DNA from: Chloroflexota bacterium
GTDB lineage: Bacteria > Chloroflexota > Anaerolineae > J036 > Brachytrichaceae
NCBI GenBank assembly: GCA_021788625.1
Contig: JAJYKL010000014.1
Span: 1-60,723 of the forward strand
DNA: 60,723 bases
Reading direction: 5' to 3'
Position 1 is the stretch's first letter; the number at the start of each line of letters is the position of its first letter. Below are positions 18,701 to 27,181 of the stretch, piece by piece. The notes beneath the pieces were generated by a model. The model did not search any database. It was not told the DNA's origin and saw only the letters and a program-made list of their open reading frames with translations. Made by a program: the position numbers and the translations under genes.

Positions 18701-18942
18701 TCGATGTACTGCACCGACTGGTAGATCAGGGCAATACAGTGATCGTGATCGAACACAATCTGGACGTGGTGAAGACGGCCGATTGGATCATCGATTTAGG
18801 TCCGGAGGGGGGCGAATCCGGCGGTTACCTGGTTGCGGAAGGGACACCCGAACACGTTGCACTAGATCCATACAGTTACACCGGCCAGTTCCTTTCTCAC
18901 ATACTGAATGGCCAGGCTCACCGCGTCGCTACACGCGCGTAA
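15799..18942 (+). CDS. uvrA: Excinuclease ABC subunit A
   Basis: A 1047-residue damage-recognition ATPase of nucleotide excision repair. It has two ABC modules: Walker A GVSGSGKSS near residue 35 and again at about 735; signatures LSGGEGQR and LSGGEAQR; Walker B LYILDEPS and IYILDEPT. Zinc sites are CPYCG..CPDC and CEVC..CQEC. It is about 100 residues longer than usual. Two insertions explain this: about 35 residues near 215-250, and about 55 residues near 495-550 (GGPKTSDEGAG to SGGSSASVEP), both low in complexity. No ribosome binding site is obvious. An SOS box lies in the promoter. Confidence 0.96.
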   Translation: MEPENIVIRGAQQHNLKNVDVLIPRYKLVVLTGVSGSGKSSLAFDTIYAEGQRRYVESLSSYARQFLGQMEKPRVDYIGGLSPAISIEQKVVSKNPRSTVGTVTEVMDYLRVLYARVGTAHCPQCGRVVQAQSAQQIADQLADLRPGTRMQLLAPIVRERKGTHTEVLEQARRDGYIRARVDGNLTDLSTKIELPKTRKHTIELVVDRLVVPERLEPREPRTKSGDMISSHTSPQSSISNPQSQSDYEQWKVRLVDSVETALRTGKGLIVVDLMNGEQMELSEQNACPYCGLSFPDLTPQSFSFNSPLGMCPDCNGLGVQMAVDPRLIIADPNLSIFDGALKWYGDLRKKKRPWQINHLKALGKHYGVDLDQPWKDLPKKFRDVILYGSGDEAVHFTWKNEGKDSTWQGESTRPEKGIVFHIDRLFHQTRSEWTKRWYMSFMSQQPCPTCNGARLRPEARTVTVGGKSITEVSAMAIDEAYEWVVGLYGGAIDYERQSAEITGGPKTSDEGAGTNGHYPASRFVSRTSVHRLKSGGSSASVEPLTGEKLQIAGEVLKEIRDRLRFMLNVGLHYLTLDRSAPSLSGGEGQRIRLASQIGCGLVGVLYILDEPSIGLHSRDNRALLDTLLQLRDMGNTVLVVEHDAETMMSADWIVDLGPGAGVQGGRIIAAGSPAQIAADPHSLTGRYLSGELQVTAPNNLQRRTTDGKWLMLSGARTHNLKNLSVRIPLGVLTCVTGVSGSGKSSLITETLQPALSRALNGAQSQPGPYDGLEGLEHLDKVIDITQEPIGRTPRSNPATYVGVWDEIRRVFASTPEAKARGYGIGRFSFNVKGGRCEVCRGHGQKRIEMHFLADVWVTCQECKGSRFNRETLGITYKGRSIAEVLDMDVQEALEFFSAYPIIARQLQTLHDVGLDYVKLGQSATTLSGGEAQRVKLAKELSREDTGRTIYILDEPTTGLHFADIQRLLDVLHRLVDQGNTVIVIEHNLDVVKTADWIIDLGPEGGESGGYLVAEGTPEHVALDPYSYTGQFLSHILNGQAHRVATRA

Positions 18943-18965
18943 AGCATGCAGCCGCCACCCTTGAT

Positions 18966-18984
18966 GGTTTCATTCTGCGAAACC
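18966..18984 (+). terminator. Weak hairpin after uvrA
   Basis: GGTTTC (18966-18971) pairs with GAAACC (18979-18984), extendable by two further weak pairs. It lies 23 bases behind the uvrA stop. No T tract follows, so its role as a terminator is uncertain. Confidence 0.3.
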
Positions 18985-19133
18985 GTCACACCCGACCGAC
19001 GCAACCGGATCGCCGCCAAGCGTGCATCGCAGTAAGTAGATTATGCAACCACCGTACGAGTAGGGCAGGCTCTCGCCAACTTCATCTGCAAGGTAGACAC
19101 CCTCATAGCAGGCTGTTTTTGCGTTTCAGTTGC

Positions 19134-19397
19134 ATGAGTGCACGTTCGGTGCCAGCCTACTTGAGTGAAGTCACCCGTGTGATTTGCCTTGCTGATTCCG
19201 GTCTGAATGTGGAACGAGCCATACCCTCTCGCTCCGGCAAACAGGCGGAGCAGTTCGATACGTCACTTGGCACTATGGTTGCCATGGCGACTAAAGCCCT
19301 GGACGGGGAGCAGTTCGACACGGGCCAACTTTCATCAGCGCAGGTTGAAGCCTGGAGGCACAGTATGGTTAAACTGAATACTCTCGCAATCAATATC
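19134..19397 (+). pseudogene. Possible 5' fragment of a gene cut by the 169-bp repeat
   Basis: From ATG 19134 a frame with plausible coding composition (VICLADSGLNVERAI, later two EQFDT motifs) runs straight into the repeat at 19398 and then continues only into repeat sequence to a stop at 19529. I do not recognise the protein. It may be a truncated gene or chance. Confidence 0.25.
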
Positions 19398-19566
19398 CTG
19401 ATCCGGATCGTCCATCATGGCGTGACCATCTGGACGCTGCCCGGCAGCAGTTCCTCCCAGCATGTCTCGTTGGTCGGGCCTGCACCTTCATCATGGTCGA
19501 CCCACATCACACAGCACCATCTATCATAACAAACAGGTGACAGGAGACGCGGGTGACAAAACGTGT
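19398..19566 (+). repeat. 169-bp direct repeat, copy A (left edge of island)
   Basis: Identical to 27934-28102 over 169 bp except for about two positions (near 19523 and 19563). It begins with CTGATCCGGATCG, containing the palindrome GATCCGGATC, and ends GGGTGACAAAACGTGT. No terminal inverted repeats are visible. After the end, copy A lacks the second half of the 18-bp palindrome found in copy B. The two copies bracket about 8.4 kb of accessory genes. Confidence 0.9.
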
Positions 19567-19664
19567 CTCATCGCCTGCTCGAGAGTTTTGCAGTATGATC
19601 TGTCGAGTGCCATCAGCCTCTGAAGCTTGGCGCGATATAAATGAGGGATGTACAGGGACAGTCC

Positions 19665-19886
19665 TTATTCGTAAGCGACATGCTGCGCCTCAAGTGGCAT
19701 GAAGCGGATATCAACCACCAACCTATTTACACTGGGCATCCGGACCATCGGGTTGTCGTCCAGCTTACTCGGCACCGTCAAGGCTGGATCAAGGGCGCCA
19801 ATATTCAGAAGTTCGCGGATATGCGTGGCCATGTTGTCCAATGTACTCTTGGAGGTGCCCAAGGCACTGCACAACTCGTCCAACAT
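19665..19886 (-). pseudogene. Probable gene remnant, family unknown
   Basis: The minus strand reads LDELCSALGTSKSTLDNMATHI and then DDNPMVRMPSVNRLVVDIRF to a stop, which has protein-like composition and a possible helix-turn-helix (GTSKSTLDNMA). No upstream start or ribosome binding site is present, and the frame is closed on the 5' side. It looks like the C-terminal piece of a lost gene. Confidence 0.3.
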
Positions 19887-19969
19887 GATAAAGAGTGTTT
19901 AGGAGCGATCATAGGTGAAGTTCACGCCAGCCACGGTGTGAAAAATGGCGGAAGCCTAGCTAATGCTGC

Positions 19970-20167
19970 TCAGTTCTGTCGAAGAGGTCCGAGTCCACCA
20001 CGTCCCGTCGCGTGGTAACTTCCGAGTACGAGGGCGACGAACCGCCCGCTGAGGTATGTCAGGGTGAAGAAATCCAGGACAGGACCACCGATCGCGGCGC
20101 TCTCGAAATCTAGGACGGCTGTTACTGAGCGCGCAGTGTCGTCGATAATGCGCCACCTAGATCCCAT
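19970..20167 (-). pseudogene. Remnant of an aminoglycoside/choline-kinase-like phosphotransferase
   Basis: The minus-strand frame contains TAVLDFESAAIGGPVLDF. It resembles the metal-binding segment of APH-type kinases (hydrophobic-DW/F-E/G-x-A-x-x-GxP-x-x-D). Only about 65 codons remain, with no start site and no catalytic HxD loop, so it is a fragment. The 275 bases between it and the next gene hold no gene I can support. Confidence 0.4.
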
Positions 20168-20442
20168 ACTCTGTCAGCAACTGGAAAAAGAGAGTGGCCG
20201 TTGATAATCAATGGCAAACCGAGACCAGCTCCTGCTTACTTTCCCTCTCGGTCTCGCCTGTACACCTCTTCCAGCTCCGTCAGCGTGGTCAGCTCAAATC
20301 GCCTGGCTCGTGAAATCGGCAATCCTATCCTGGTGGGCCACGGATGGCTTGATGACCGGGAGCAGCTCAGTTGACGTCCTCGAACGCTGTACTACCTATT
20401 TCGCGACGTTCAAAGTGTTGGTCTACGGTGCGCCCTGGCAGT

Positions 20443-21519
20443 TTACGCCGCTGGTACACGGTACCACCCCAGTTCCTTGGCCGCATCGTACATCGCGACG
20501 GCGTTCTCCGTTGGTGTGTTGTCCTGAATGTCGTGTGTGGGCGATAGCATGTAACTGCACGTCGGCATCATGACGTCGAGCGTGGACTGCACGTCCTGGC
20601 GCACTTGCGCTTGTGTGCCGTAGGCTAGCGGCCCGGCTGTGGAGATGCAGCCGTGGAATGACAGCCGCCCGCCAAAGTGCTGCACCAGGTACTCGGGCGC
20701 CATGTTGATGGCTTCGGGCTGCAGTGTATCTACTGCGTCGATGCCCATGGAGATGAAATCCTCGTAGGCCCAACTCGACGAACCGCAGGTGTGGATCATA
20801 ATCTTCGCGCCGTAGGCCTTTGCTAAGTCCACCAACTTCTGGTAGCGTGGGCGCACGTGCTTGCGGAACACTCGCATCGAGATCATGGGCGCCTTCTGCG
20901 TGCCCAGGTCCTCGCCCAGCCAGAAGATGTCGATTCGCCCCCCGGCCGCGTCGAGGATACGTTCGGCGACGGCGGCCTGGGCTGCGAAGCGGCGGTCAGC
21001 CAGCAGTAGCCCGGCCGGTTCGTCGGTCTGCAGGTCGATCAGGGTCTGCTCCATGCCGCGCAGGAAGCCGTTGCCGTTGATTAGGTCACCGAAGCAGTGC
21101 ACGCACAGCGCGTAGTGGTCGTACCGCTTGCACATGTCGGCCACTCCGGAGTAGTCGAAATCGTCGGCGTTCGGCGTCGGCCAGCGCGCCACCTGCTCCT
21201 CGTCGGCCTCACGGAGAGGGAAGTCGCAGTAATCCCAGTAACCGCCAGACGGGTGCTCGATCCAACGCGTGTGGATGCCCCACAGCGGGTCCACGTGGAT
21301 GCCGGGTTGCTCCGCGTGCAGGCGCGGCCCGCGGTAAGGCGCGCCGATGCCGCGCAAGTCTACCCACAGCGCCTGCCGCAGCCCTTCACTGTCATCGGCT
21401 GCCAGGCCGTAGTGGCGCTTGAGCCGCGCGTCTATGCCGGGGTTGTATAGGTAGTCGATCGGGACACGGTCAGCGGGGACACGTTCGAAGGCGCGTAGCA
21501 CCCGCTCGCGCGAGGTCAT
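20443..21519 (-). CDS. Uroporphyrinogen decarboxylase-fold protein (corrinoid methyltransferase/catabolic type)
   Basis: A 358-residue protein. The start at 21519 gives MTSRERVLRAF..PADRVPIDYLYNPG, the standard beginning of the MtaA/CmuA/UroD-like group; two longer starts (21540, 21558) are possible. A C-terminal segment (SFHGCISTAG..LAYGTQAQV and later SPTHDIQDNTP) matches the usual end of the fold. Biosynthetic HemE proteins are shorter and have different ends, so this is a paralogue, probably for methyl transfer or catabolism of a methylated or glycosidic substrate. It is the only intact enzyme gene in the island. A decayed relative lies at 24775-25067. Confidence 0.85.
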   Translation of the reverse strand: MTSRERVLRAFERVPADRVPIDYLYNPGIDARLKRHYGLAADDSEGLRQALWVDLRGIGAPYRGPRLHAEQPGIHVDPLWGIHTRWIEHPSGGYWDYCDFPLREADEEQVARWPTPNADDFDYSGVADMCKRYDHYALCVHCFGDLINGNGFLRGMEQTLIDLQTDEPAGLLLADRRFAAQAAVAERILDAAGGRIDIFWLGEDLGTQKAPMISMRVFRKHVRPRYQKLVDLAKAYGAKIMIHTCGSSSWAYEDFISMGIDAVDTLQPEAINMAPEYLVQHFGGRLSFHGCISTAGPLAYGTQAQVRQDVQSTLDVMMPTCSYMLSPTHDIQDNTPTENAVAMYDAAKELGWYRVPAA

Positions 21520-21690
21520 GGTTTCCCTGTTATGCAGCATGTTAATCCGTCCTAGCAAGGAATCGAAAGAAAATCAACAGTTTAGCCGCCGTCAGTGATG
21601 TAGCGACATATCCCGTGGTATTAACGTCAACTCGTACTGCCTCCAGTAATACTGTAGATCCTTACTAACCCATTGAAGATAGACATCCGG

Positions 21691-22463
21691 TCATTCCGCC
21701 AGGCTGTAGTGCGGATCAAGGCCATCGTGCACGATCGGTTGGGAGACCGCCTGGTAGCAATAATCGACTGAGAAACGAATCTGATCCTTGGTCGTATTGG
21801 GCAAAGCCCTGTGAACCGTCAAACTATGAAAGACAAGCGCATCGCCCAGGCAGAGATCATTGGCATACCAGGTCAAACCGAGTTGGTCGGTGTCAACACC
21901 TACGCCACCTGGCCATTCAGCCGCATGCACCCGAAGAACACCAACGGTATGTGAACCCGCCAGTATGGCCAAGCCGCCTAGCGACATGGGGTAATCCCGC
22001 AATGGAATCCATGCGTATAAGTCTGTGGCATTCCCTGGACCAGCGGGAAATCCTGGTGTGGGGGTGTGGTGTGCCTTTGAGCATTCGGCAGGCTGTTGCG
22101 TGCGATGTTACGCGGATGCACCAATACCGTATTCTGCACCAGCATCTGCATAATACTGACGATCTCAGGCCGGTAGGCCAGAGCGTGGAAGCGCTCCAGA
22201 TGCTGCATCTGGTTATAGACGTCCCAATACTCAGGGTCTCCTCCCGGCTTGGGTCGGCCAATAGCACGACCCTCATGATCCGCCCAGCCGTTTCGCTGAA
22301 GAACGCCCATTACATCGCCGTACACCGCACGCATGAATTCCGTTGGCATCAGCGCGCTAAAAAACAGGTAGCCATCGCATGCCATGCGATCACGCAATTC
22401 TGCTGTGGCTTCGGCAGCGCCCTTGTTACCGATTACATCCACTGAATCCATGTGCAGGATCAA
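21691..22463 (-). pseudogene. Phytanoyl-CoA dioxygenase family gene, frameshifted
   Basis: Two adjoining minus-strand frames give one PhyH-type Fe(II)/2-oxoglutarate dioxygenase. The first (TTG 22463 or ATG 22451) carries the iron-binding HxD in TPPHQDFP. The second starts near 22029 with ATDLYAWIPLRDYPM, then GGLAILAGSH and the distal His/Arg region (VHRALPNTTKDQIRF). The frame changes at about 22030-22034, where one base is missing or two are extra. The protein would be about 255 residues. It lies behind the peptide-binding lipoprotein gene, so it was probably part of the same catabolic operon. A sequencing error cannot be ruled out. Confidence 0.75.
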
Positions 22464-22575
22464 ATCGCCCGTGCCTATCTCTCATGCAGTTACAACCCAT
22501 CACTCGCACTCAGCGCTATTGCCGCCTGGCCACATGGCCAGGCAGCAATACCCAACGCCTTCACGCTATTGTTCT

Positions 22576-24609
22576 CTATTTATCGAACCAGAACTGCACG
22601 GCTGCGAAGGTATTGGCGATGGCGTAGCCAGCGCTCGCAATGTTATGCAGGGTCTTCCGGGCAACCGTCGGGTACTTCACGTGCTCGACGAAGTTGATGT
22701 AGGGCAGGTTCGCGCGTTCCCACGCGTAGCCTTGCTCCTTCAATTGGTTGTACTCATCCGAGCCCGACACGGATTCCCAGCGCTTCTTATCAAGTTGATA
22801 GGCCTGCTTGATCCAGTCCGGCGGCTCGATACCTTGCTTCCCTTGGGTGGAGCGCCATAACTCCCACTCCTGGCCGGCGCGGCTTGCGTCACCCTGCGTA
22901 TAGTCGCTATCCCAACCCTGGTCGTGGCTCCAGGCGACAAAAGCCTGGATCTTATTGGCGGCAGCGTCCGAGTTATAGGTGTTGGGCTCGAGCTTCTTGA
23001 CCGAGGCCTTGATGCCAACCGCGCTCAGGTACTGGACCGCCAGTTCAGCCGCCGGCTCCATGTCGGATTCCTGGCCCTGGTGATTGATCATGATCGTGAC
23101 TGGCTTGCCGTCCGGGTAGGTGCGGAAGCCGTCAGCGCCCTTCTTCAGGCCCAGGTCGTCCAGCAGCTTGTTGGCCAGGGCTACGTCGTAGGTGTCGTTC
23201 TGCGGGCCCACCGTCACATCCGGCATCGACGCATAACCATAGTACAGTGTGTCGATCATCTCCTTGCGGTTAATCGCGTGGCTGACGGCTTGCCTGAAGC
23301 GGATGTCCTGCGACACCTTCTGCCAGTTCGTGTCGGAATAGGTCTCGTTCAAGGCCAGTCCCGTCGAGTCGACGTGCGTATCCAGCAGGGTAACCTTGAT
23401 GTTGACTTTATTCTCAGCCTGCTTGAACATTGGCACCGCCACCATGGCCGACCTGAGCAGGTAGTCGACGTTGCCATTAGCGACCTGCGTGTTGACCATC
23501 CCGACGTCACCCACCTGGCTGGAGATAATTTCGTCGATGTACGGCAGTTGTTTGCCCTCCGTGTCCACCATGTAGAAGTACGGGTTGCGCGTCCACTTCA
23601 AGATGCCCTGGTCCGACTTCTGGGGGACCCACGGGCTCAAGGTAGGATAGCCCGCGCACTTTGGGGTGTTGGTCATGTCCCAGTTCTGGCACCACTTCAG
23701 GCTGAACAGGTTCCACCACTCGTTAGTGAGCTTGTTCGCCTGCAGGTCGCTCTTCATCTGATCCAGGGTGGTGTACTTGATGTGGTACTTTTTCAGGAAA
23801 TGTGACGGATTCACCAGCGCCGTGTAGCCAACCCAACCTTCGATGGTCAGTGCGCGCACGAACCCGCCGTACGGGGCGGGGAAGCTGATCTTGAAGGTAT
23901 AGTCGTCAATAATCTGCAGCTTACCCGGCGCGCCACCAGGTGAGTAGCCCACGCGGAACAGGGTGGGTAGGCCGTTGGGGAACAGCTTGTCGTTGCCATA
24001 GATGTCCTCCCAAGTGAAGCGTACGTCCTCGGACGTCACCGGCTGGCCGTCGGACCACTTCAGGCCCTTGCGCATGTTGAAGGTGAAGTCCTGGTTATTG
24101 TTCTCCACCTTGAAGTCCTGCACGATGTTGCCCTTCACGTTCTGCACCGTCAGGTCGGGGGCCTTAAGCAGAGGCTCATTTAGCATCACGAAGATGTCTG
24201 CATTCCAGTTGGCGGTGTAGTGCACCTCGTGCAATGTGCCACCGTACTTGCCAGATTGCCAATTGGGCAGGTTCTTGGTGGACTGCAGAATGCCAGGGCC
24301 GATTACGAATGGCTCAATGGGCAGGCGCTGCTCAACAGGCGGCAACTTGCCGGCTTTGACAAGGTCGGCTAGCATGGGGGCTTCTTGGTACTTGCTGGCA
24401 CTAACGACAGACGTAGACGTGGCTGCTAGTGCAGCAGTTGCAACGGATACAGACGTAGAAGTGGTTGCTGGTGAAGCAGTTGCAGCGGATGGTGTCGCAG
24501 TAGGTGCCGATGTCGGCAGAACAGGGGTGGACACTCCAGAGCAGGCGGCCAGCACCGACGCGGATGCCAAAAGCATGACGTATTTCATAAGGCGCGATGA
24601 CTTATTCAC
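22576..24609 (-). CDS. ABC transporter substrate-binding lipoprotein, family 5 (peptide/oligosaccharide type)
   Basis: A 677-residue protein. The start is GTG 24609 with AGGAG 10 bases upstream. A signal peptide ends in the lipobox LAAC. A Ser/Thr/Ala-rich linker follows and contains a 42-bp tandem duplication. The family 5 fold is clear from FTFNMRKGLKWSDGQPVTSEDV and VSHAINRKEMID. Family 5 proteins capture oligopeptides, nickel, opines or plant oligosaccharides; this is longer than typical OppA and resembles the Chloroflexota/Thermotogae group. No permease or ATPase gene lies in the window, so it is an orphan here. Confidence 0.9.
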   Translation of the reverse strand: MNKSSRLMKYVMLLASASVLAACSGVSTPVLPTSAPTATPSAATASPATTSTSVSVATAALAATSTSVVSASKYQEAPMLADLVKAGKLPPVEQRLPIEPFVIGPGILQSTKNLPNWQSGKYGGTLHEVHYTANWNADIFVMLNEPLLKAPDLTVQNVKGNIVQDFKVENNNQDFTFNMRKGLKWSDGQPVTSEDVRFTWEDIYGNDKLFPNGLPTLFRVGYSPGGAPGKLQIIDDYTFKISFPAPYGGFVRALTIEGWVGYTALVNPSHFLKKYHIKYTTLDQMKSDLQANKLTNEWWNLFSLKWCQNWDMTNTPKCAGYPTLSPWVPQKSDQGILKWTRNPYFYMVDTEGKQLPYIDEIISSQVGDVGMVNTQVANGNVDYLLRSAMVAVPMFKQAENKVNIKVTLLDTHVDSTGLALNETYSDTNWQKVSQDIRFRQAVSHAINRKEMIDTLYYGYASMPDVTVGPQNDTYDVALANKLLDDLGLKKGADGFRTYPDGKPVTIMINHQGQESDMEPAAELAVQYLSAVGIKASVKKLEPNTYNSDAAANKIQAFVAWSHDQGWDSDYTQGDASRAGQEWELWRSTQGKQGIEPPDWIKQAYQLDKKRWESVSGSDEYNQLKEQGYAWERANLPYINFVEHVKYPTVARKTLHNIASAGYAIANTFAAVQFWFDK
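24409..24492 (-). repeat. 42-bp tandem duplication in the lipoprotein linker
   Basis: Units 24409-24450 and 24451-24492 are imperfect copies beginning AGACGTAGA on the plus strand. Each encodes 14 residues of the Ser/Thr/Val/Ala linker behind the lipobox, so the tether can change in length by slippage. Confidence 0.75.
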
Positions 24610-24774
24610 GATAAATTCACTCCTCTTATATACGTTAACTGAACATGATGGAATTGAGCAGATCCTCGTCTGTTTGGTGAGAGCACTAGGTCACTAAGGT
24701 CGTAACGGCATTCAGTATCAGCCTGGAATCACCTCCGATAATCCTCATGTTACGCTCGAGTTGACATTATTGCC

Positions 24775-25067
24775 GATCGCGGGTCTCCGTCCGAGCGCTT
24801 CCTTGAAAATTGCAAGCACATTTTCAATCGGTATGTTGGGTTAAATGCAATGGGCCGGCATAAAAATACACTTGCCGCCGTACAAGATCACGTCAAACTG
24901 GTGGCGCGCCTCGGCGTGACACTGCGCCACCGTACCTACGGCAGAATATTCTGGGTGCTGATCAAGTCATAGTACGACAGCTTGCCGCACGTAAAGTTAC
25001 GTTATCGCTATGTGTCGCGCAGGCCCAGCCGCTCGAGCTGCATCGCTTCCAACACATCCAGTCCCAT
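24775..25067 (-). pseudogene. Decayed C-terminal part of a second UroD-like gene
   Basis: On the minus strand, GLDVLEAMQLERLGL runs to a stop. GKLSYYDLISTQNILP then continues, after a frame change, as GTVAQCHAEARHQFDVIL and IFMPAHCI, a stop, then PNIPIENVLAIFKEALG. These blocks follow the C-terminal half of UroD-like proteins in order and align with the intact gene at 20443 (SFHGCISTAG.LAYGT). At least two stops and one frameshift destroy it. An AGGAGG precedes its first ATG at 25067, perhaps by chance. The 260 bases up to the AraC gene hold no gene I can support. Confidence 0.7.
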
Positions 25068-25328
25068 CTCTGTTCCTCCTAAAGGCGTGGAAACATAACT
25101 GCCTTTTCTAAGCATATAAAATAAGCGGATTATGTCAGGCAAGCATTCAGCGTTCCACCAGATAGTCCATTTGCCTGGTCACTTGAGTCGGCTACCTAAA
25201 TTATGAACAGTTGTGATACAAAGAAAATGGATTTACTGACTAATTGGTGGATAAAAGTGCATCTCTCAGATGAAGAGTTGATTTAGCGTACTCAACATAA
25301 TGTCTTCAATGCTAGCTAAAATACTTGT

Positions 25329-26258
25329 TCATGCCAACTGGCAATCGGAACGCACGACGGATGGTGCGATTCCAAATCGTTTAGCGAAGCAACGTGAGAA
25401 GTAGTGCGGGTCATCGAATCCGACGGTTGCCGCAACTTCACTGACATTTAACTTCCCCGTAACCAATAACCTCCGAGCCCACAGCAGACGATGGTGGAGG
25501 GTGTACTGCCGTATGCCCATGCCAGTGCACGCCTTGAAGATGCGGGAGAAGTAGCGAATGCTAATATGGCAATCTCTGCATAGTGTCTCGATCTCAGGCG
25601 GATCTTTCAAGTTTTCAAGGATAGCCTGTTGTGCCTGGTCAACGATACGGCTGTACATCGGTGACAGTGTCGACTGGGTAACCTCGTTGAGTATTGTATC
25701 GTGCCAGTTCTCAAATAACATCAGCAAGAGTCCACGCTTTTCCAACAGTCGGCCCTTGGGGTCAGTCATGTAACTAAGCACGAGTGACTCACACGATCGC
25801 AAAGCGCTGGAAGCTGTGCCAGGTGATGATTTAGATGGCGGCCGCGGCTCCAAGGGGACGTGTAATTCTCCGAGTGGATATTCATAAAGCGCTGGCGAGG
25901 CAAAGCTCAAAGACAAATCCAGGCGTGGCAAGTCCTCTTGTTGGAATAGGAAATGCAGGCCAATCAACCTGAGTGGCATGCGGCACGATGACTGTACGGC
26001 ATGCAACTCGTGTGGACCATAAAAGATGAGGTCGCCGGCGCTGACACTGAATGATTGGCCATTCACCATCGCTTCACCACACCCCGCTTGGATCATAAGA
26101 ATTTGGAAGTCCTGCACGTAGCGAGGTCCAAAGCCATGCGCGGGCGCGCCGTCCCAAAAGTTACCACGGCGAAGTAGTGGGGAGAGTTGATCCCAGCCAG
26201 CCCACACAGTATCCTTTTTCGTCATTCCCACAGCCCAATGAAGGTGACTGCTTAACAT
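25329..26258 (-). CDS. AraC-family transcriptional regulator with cupin sensor domain
   Basis: A 309-residue protein (298 if started at ATG 26225). Residues of about 30-130 form a cupin-like ligand domain (QAGCGEAMVNGQSFSVSAGDLIFYGP). The last 100 residues hold two helix-turn-helix motifs (IETLCRDCHISIRYFSRIFK and VSEVAATVGFDDPHYFSRCF), the standard AraC/XylS DNA-binding pair. Neither start has a strong ribosome binding site. Such regulators usually sense sugars or related carbon sources and activate nearby genes. The peptide/sugar-binding lipoprotein and UroD-like genes of the island, on the same strand, are the natural targets. Confidence 0.88.
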   Translation of the reverse strand: MLSSHLHWAVGMTKKDTVWAGWDQLSPLLRRGNFWDGAPAHGFGPRYVQDFQILMIQAGCGEAMVNGQSFSVSAGDLIFYGPHELHAVQSSCRMPLRLIGLHFLFQQEDLPRLDLSLSFASPALYEYPLGELHVPLEPRPPSKSSPGTASSALRSCESLVLSYMTDPKGRLLEKRGLLLMLFENWHDTILNEVTQSTLSPMYSRIVDQAQQAILENLKDPPEIETLCRDCHISIRYFSRIFKACTGMGIRQYTLHHRLLWARRLLVTGKLNVSEVAATVGFDDPHYFSRCFAKRFGIAPSVVRSDCQLA

Positions 26259-26419
26259 TCACTTTCTGCAGAGCGGTTGCAAGTGTAAACCTGCAGTAGT
26301 CAAAATGGTAGTGTGCGGCCTAACGAATGTCAAGTTAGCGATTTCACTGGGGTACACCGCAGTTTTGTGGGTAATATGGGCGGAGAACAGCAAGAGGGAG
26401 AGCATAGATAGGCAAACGA

Positions 26420-27180
26420 GTGACAAGTCGGGCACAGGGGCGCGAGCAGTTCCTGCATCGAGCGGGTGATCTGTTCGAGGCATTGGAAGACTGGTGCTAG
26501 GTGCACCCAAGGGCGACCTTTGAGGAGATCGAACAGCAGGCGCGCGAAAAATGTCGGCAGTTGATGGGCGAGACGCTGGGAATCCTGATAAATCAGCGTG
26601 CGCACGACGTGGAGTCGCAACCGCCAGTGTACCCGCAGTGTGGACAGGCTATGAAGCTGCATGAGATACGGGGCAAAACGGTACGCGGGCTGGATGGCCG
26701 CATGCGCGTGGAGCGCAACTATTACGTCTATCCGAGCGGGTGTGGGCAGACGGCTTTTCCCCTGGACCAGTGCCTTGGCCTGCGGCGCGAGGAGTGGAGT
26801 GAAGGAGCCGGACAAGTGGCCACGCTGCAAGGCTTAAGTGCGCCATCGTTCGAGCTGAGGGGCGCAGGCCTTCGCACAGGCGGTGGGGGAGAGTCTGTCG
26901 GCGGACAGCGTCCAGCGCATCAGCGAAGGATTTGGAGAGGGGATCACCCAGGAGCGCGCGGCGGAGACCGCACGGGCTTATGCGGTGAGGCCGGAGGAGT
27001 AGAGTCCGCGCGCGTTACGCATGCACTCGATTGACCCGCTCCGTGAGCGGGCCAGTATTTCCAGCGACAGGGTGCTGCTCTTGCTGCGCGGTAAAGGCTG
27101 GAAAGAGGTGAAGATGCGCAACTTCCACAGTGTGGAAGTGACCAGCCGCGCCATGCATCAGACGTTGGCGTACGACAAGA
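26420..27180 (+). pseudogene. Broken transposase gene, ISKra4-like
   Basis: A GTG at 26420 opens a frame (EQFLHRAGDLFEALEDWC) interrupted by TAG at 26498. It continues as a Zn-ribbon domain (YPQCGQAMKLHEIRGKTVRG, then SGCGQTAFPLDQCLG), typical of ISKra4-type transposases. At about 26845 the frame changes to SLSADSVQRISEGFGEG and then stops at 27001. A short third piece carries GKGWKEVKM, like the catalytic-region start of this family. The rest of the catalytic domain is missing, so it is inactive. Confidence 0.65.
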
Positions 27181-27181
27181 G

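Noticed and set aside
18783..19529. A 248-codon plus frame across the uvrA end and repeat copy A
   Set aside because: Its first part is an alternative frame of uvrA and its last part is repeat sequence; only the segment 19134-19397 was kept, at low confidence.
22924..23805. A 293-codon plus-strand frame antisense to the binding protein gene
   Set aside because: It mirrors a well-supported family 5 binding protein, is rich in Val/Arg/His as expected for an antisense frame, and has no start site.
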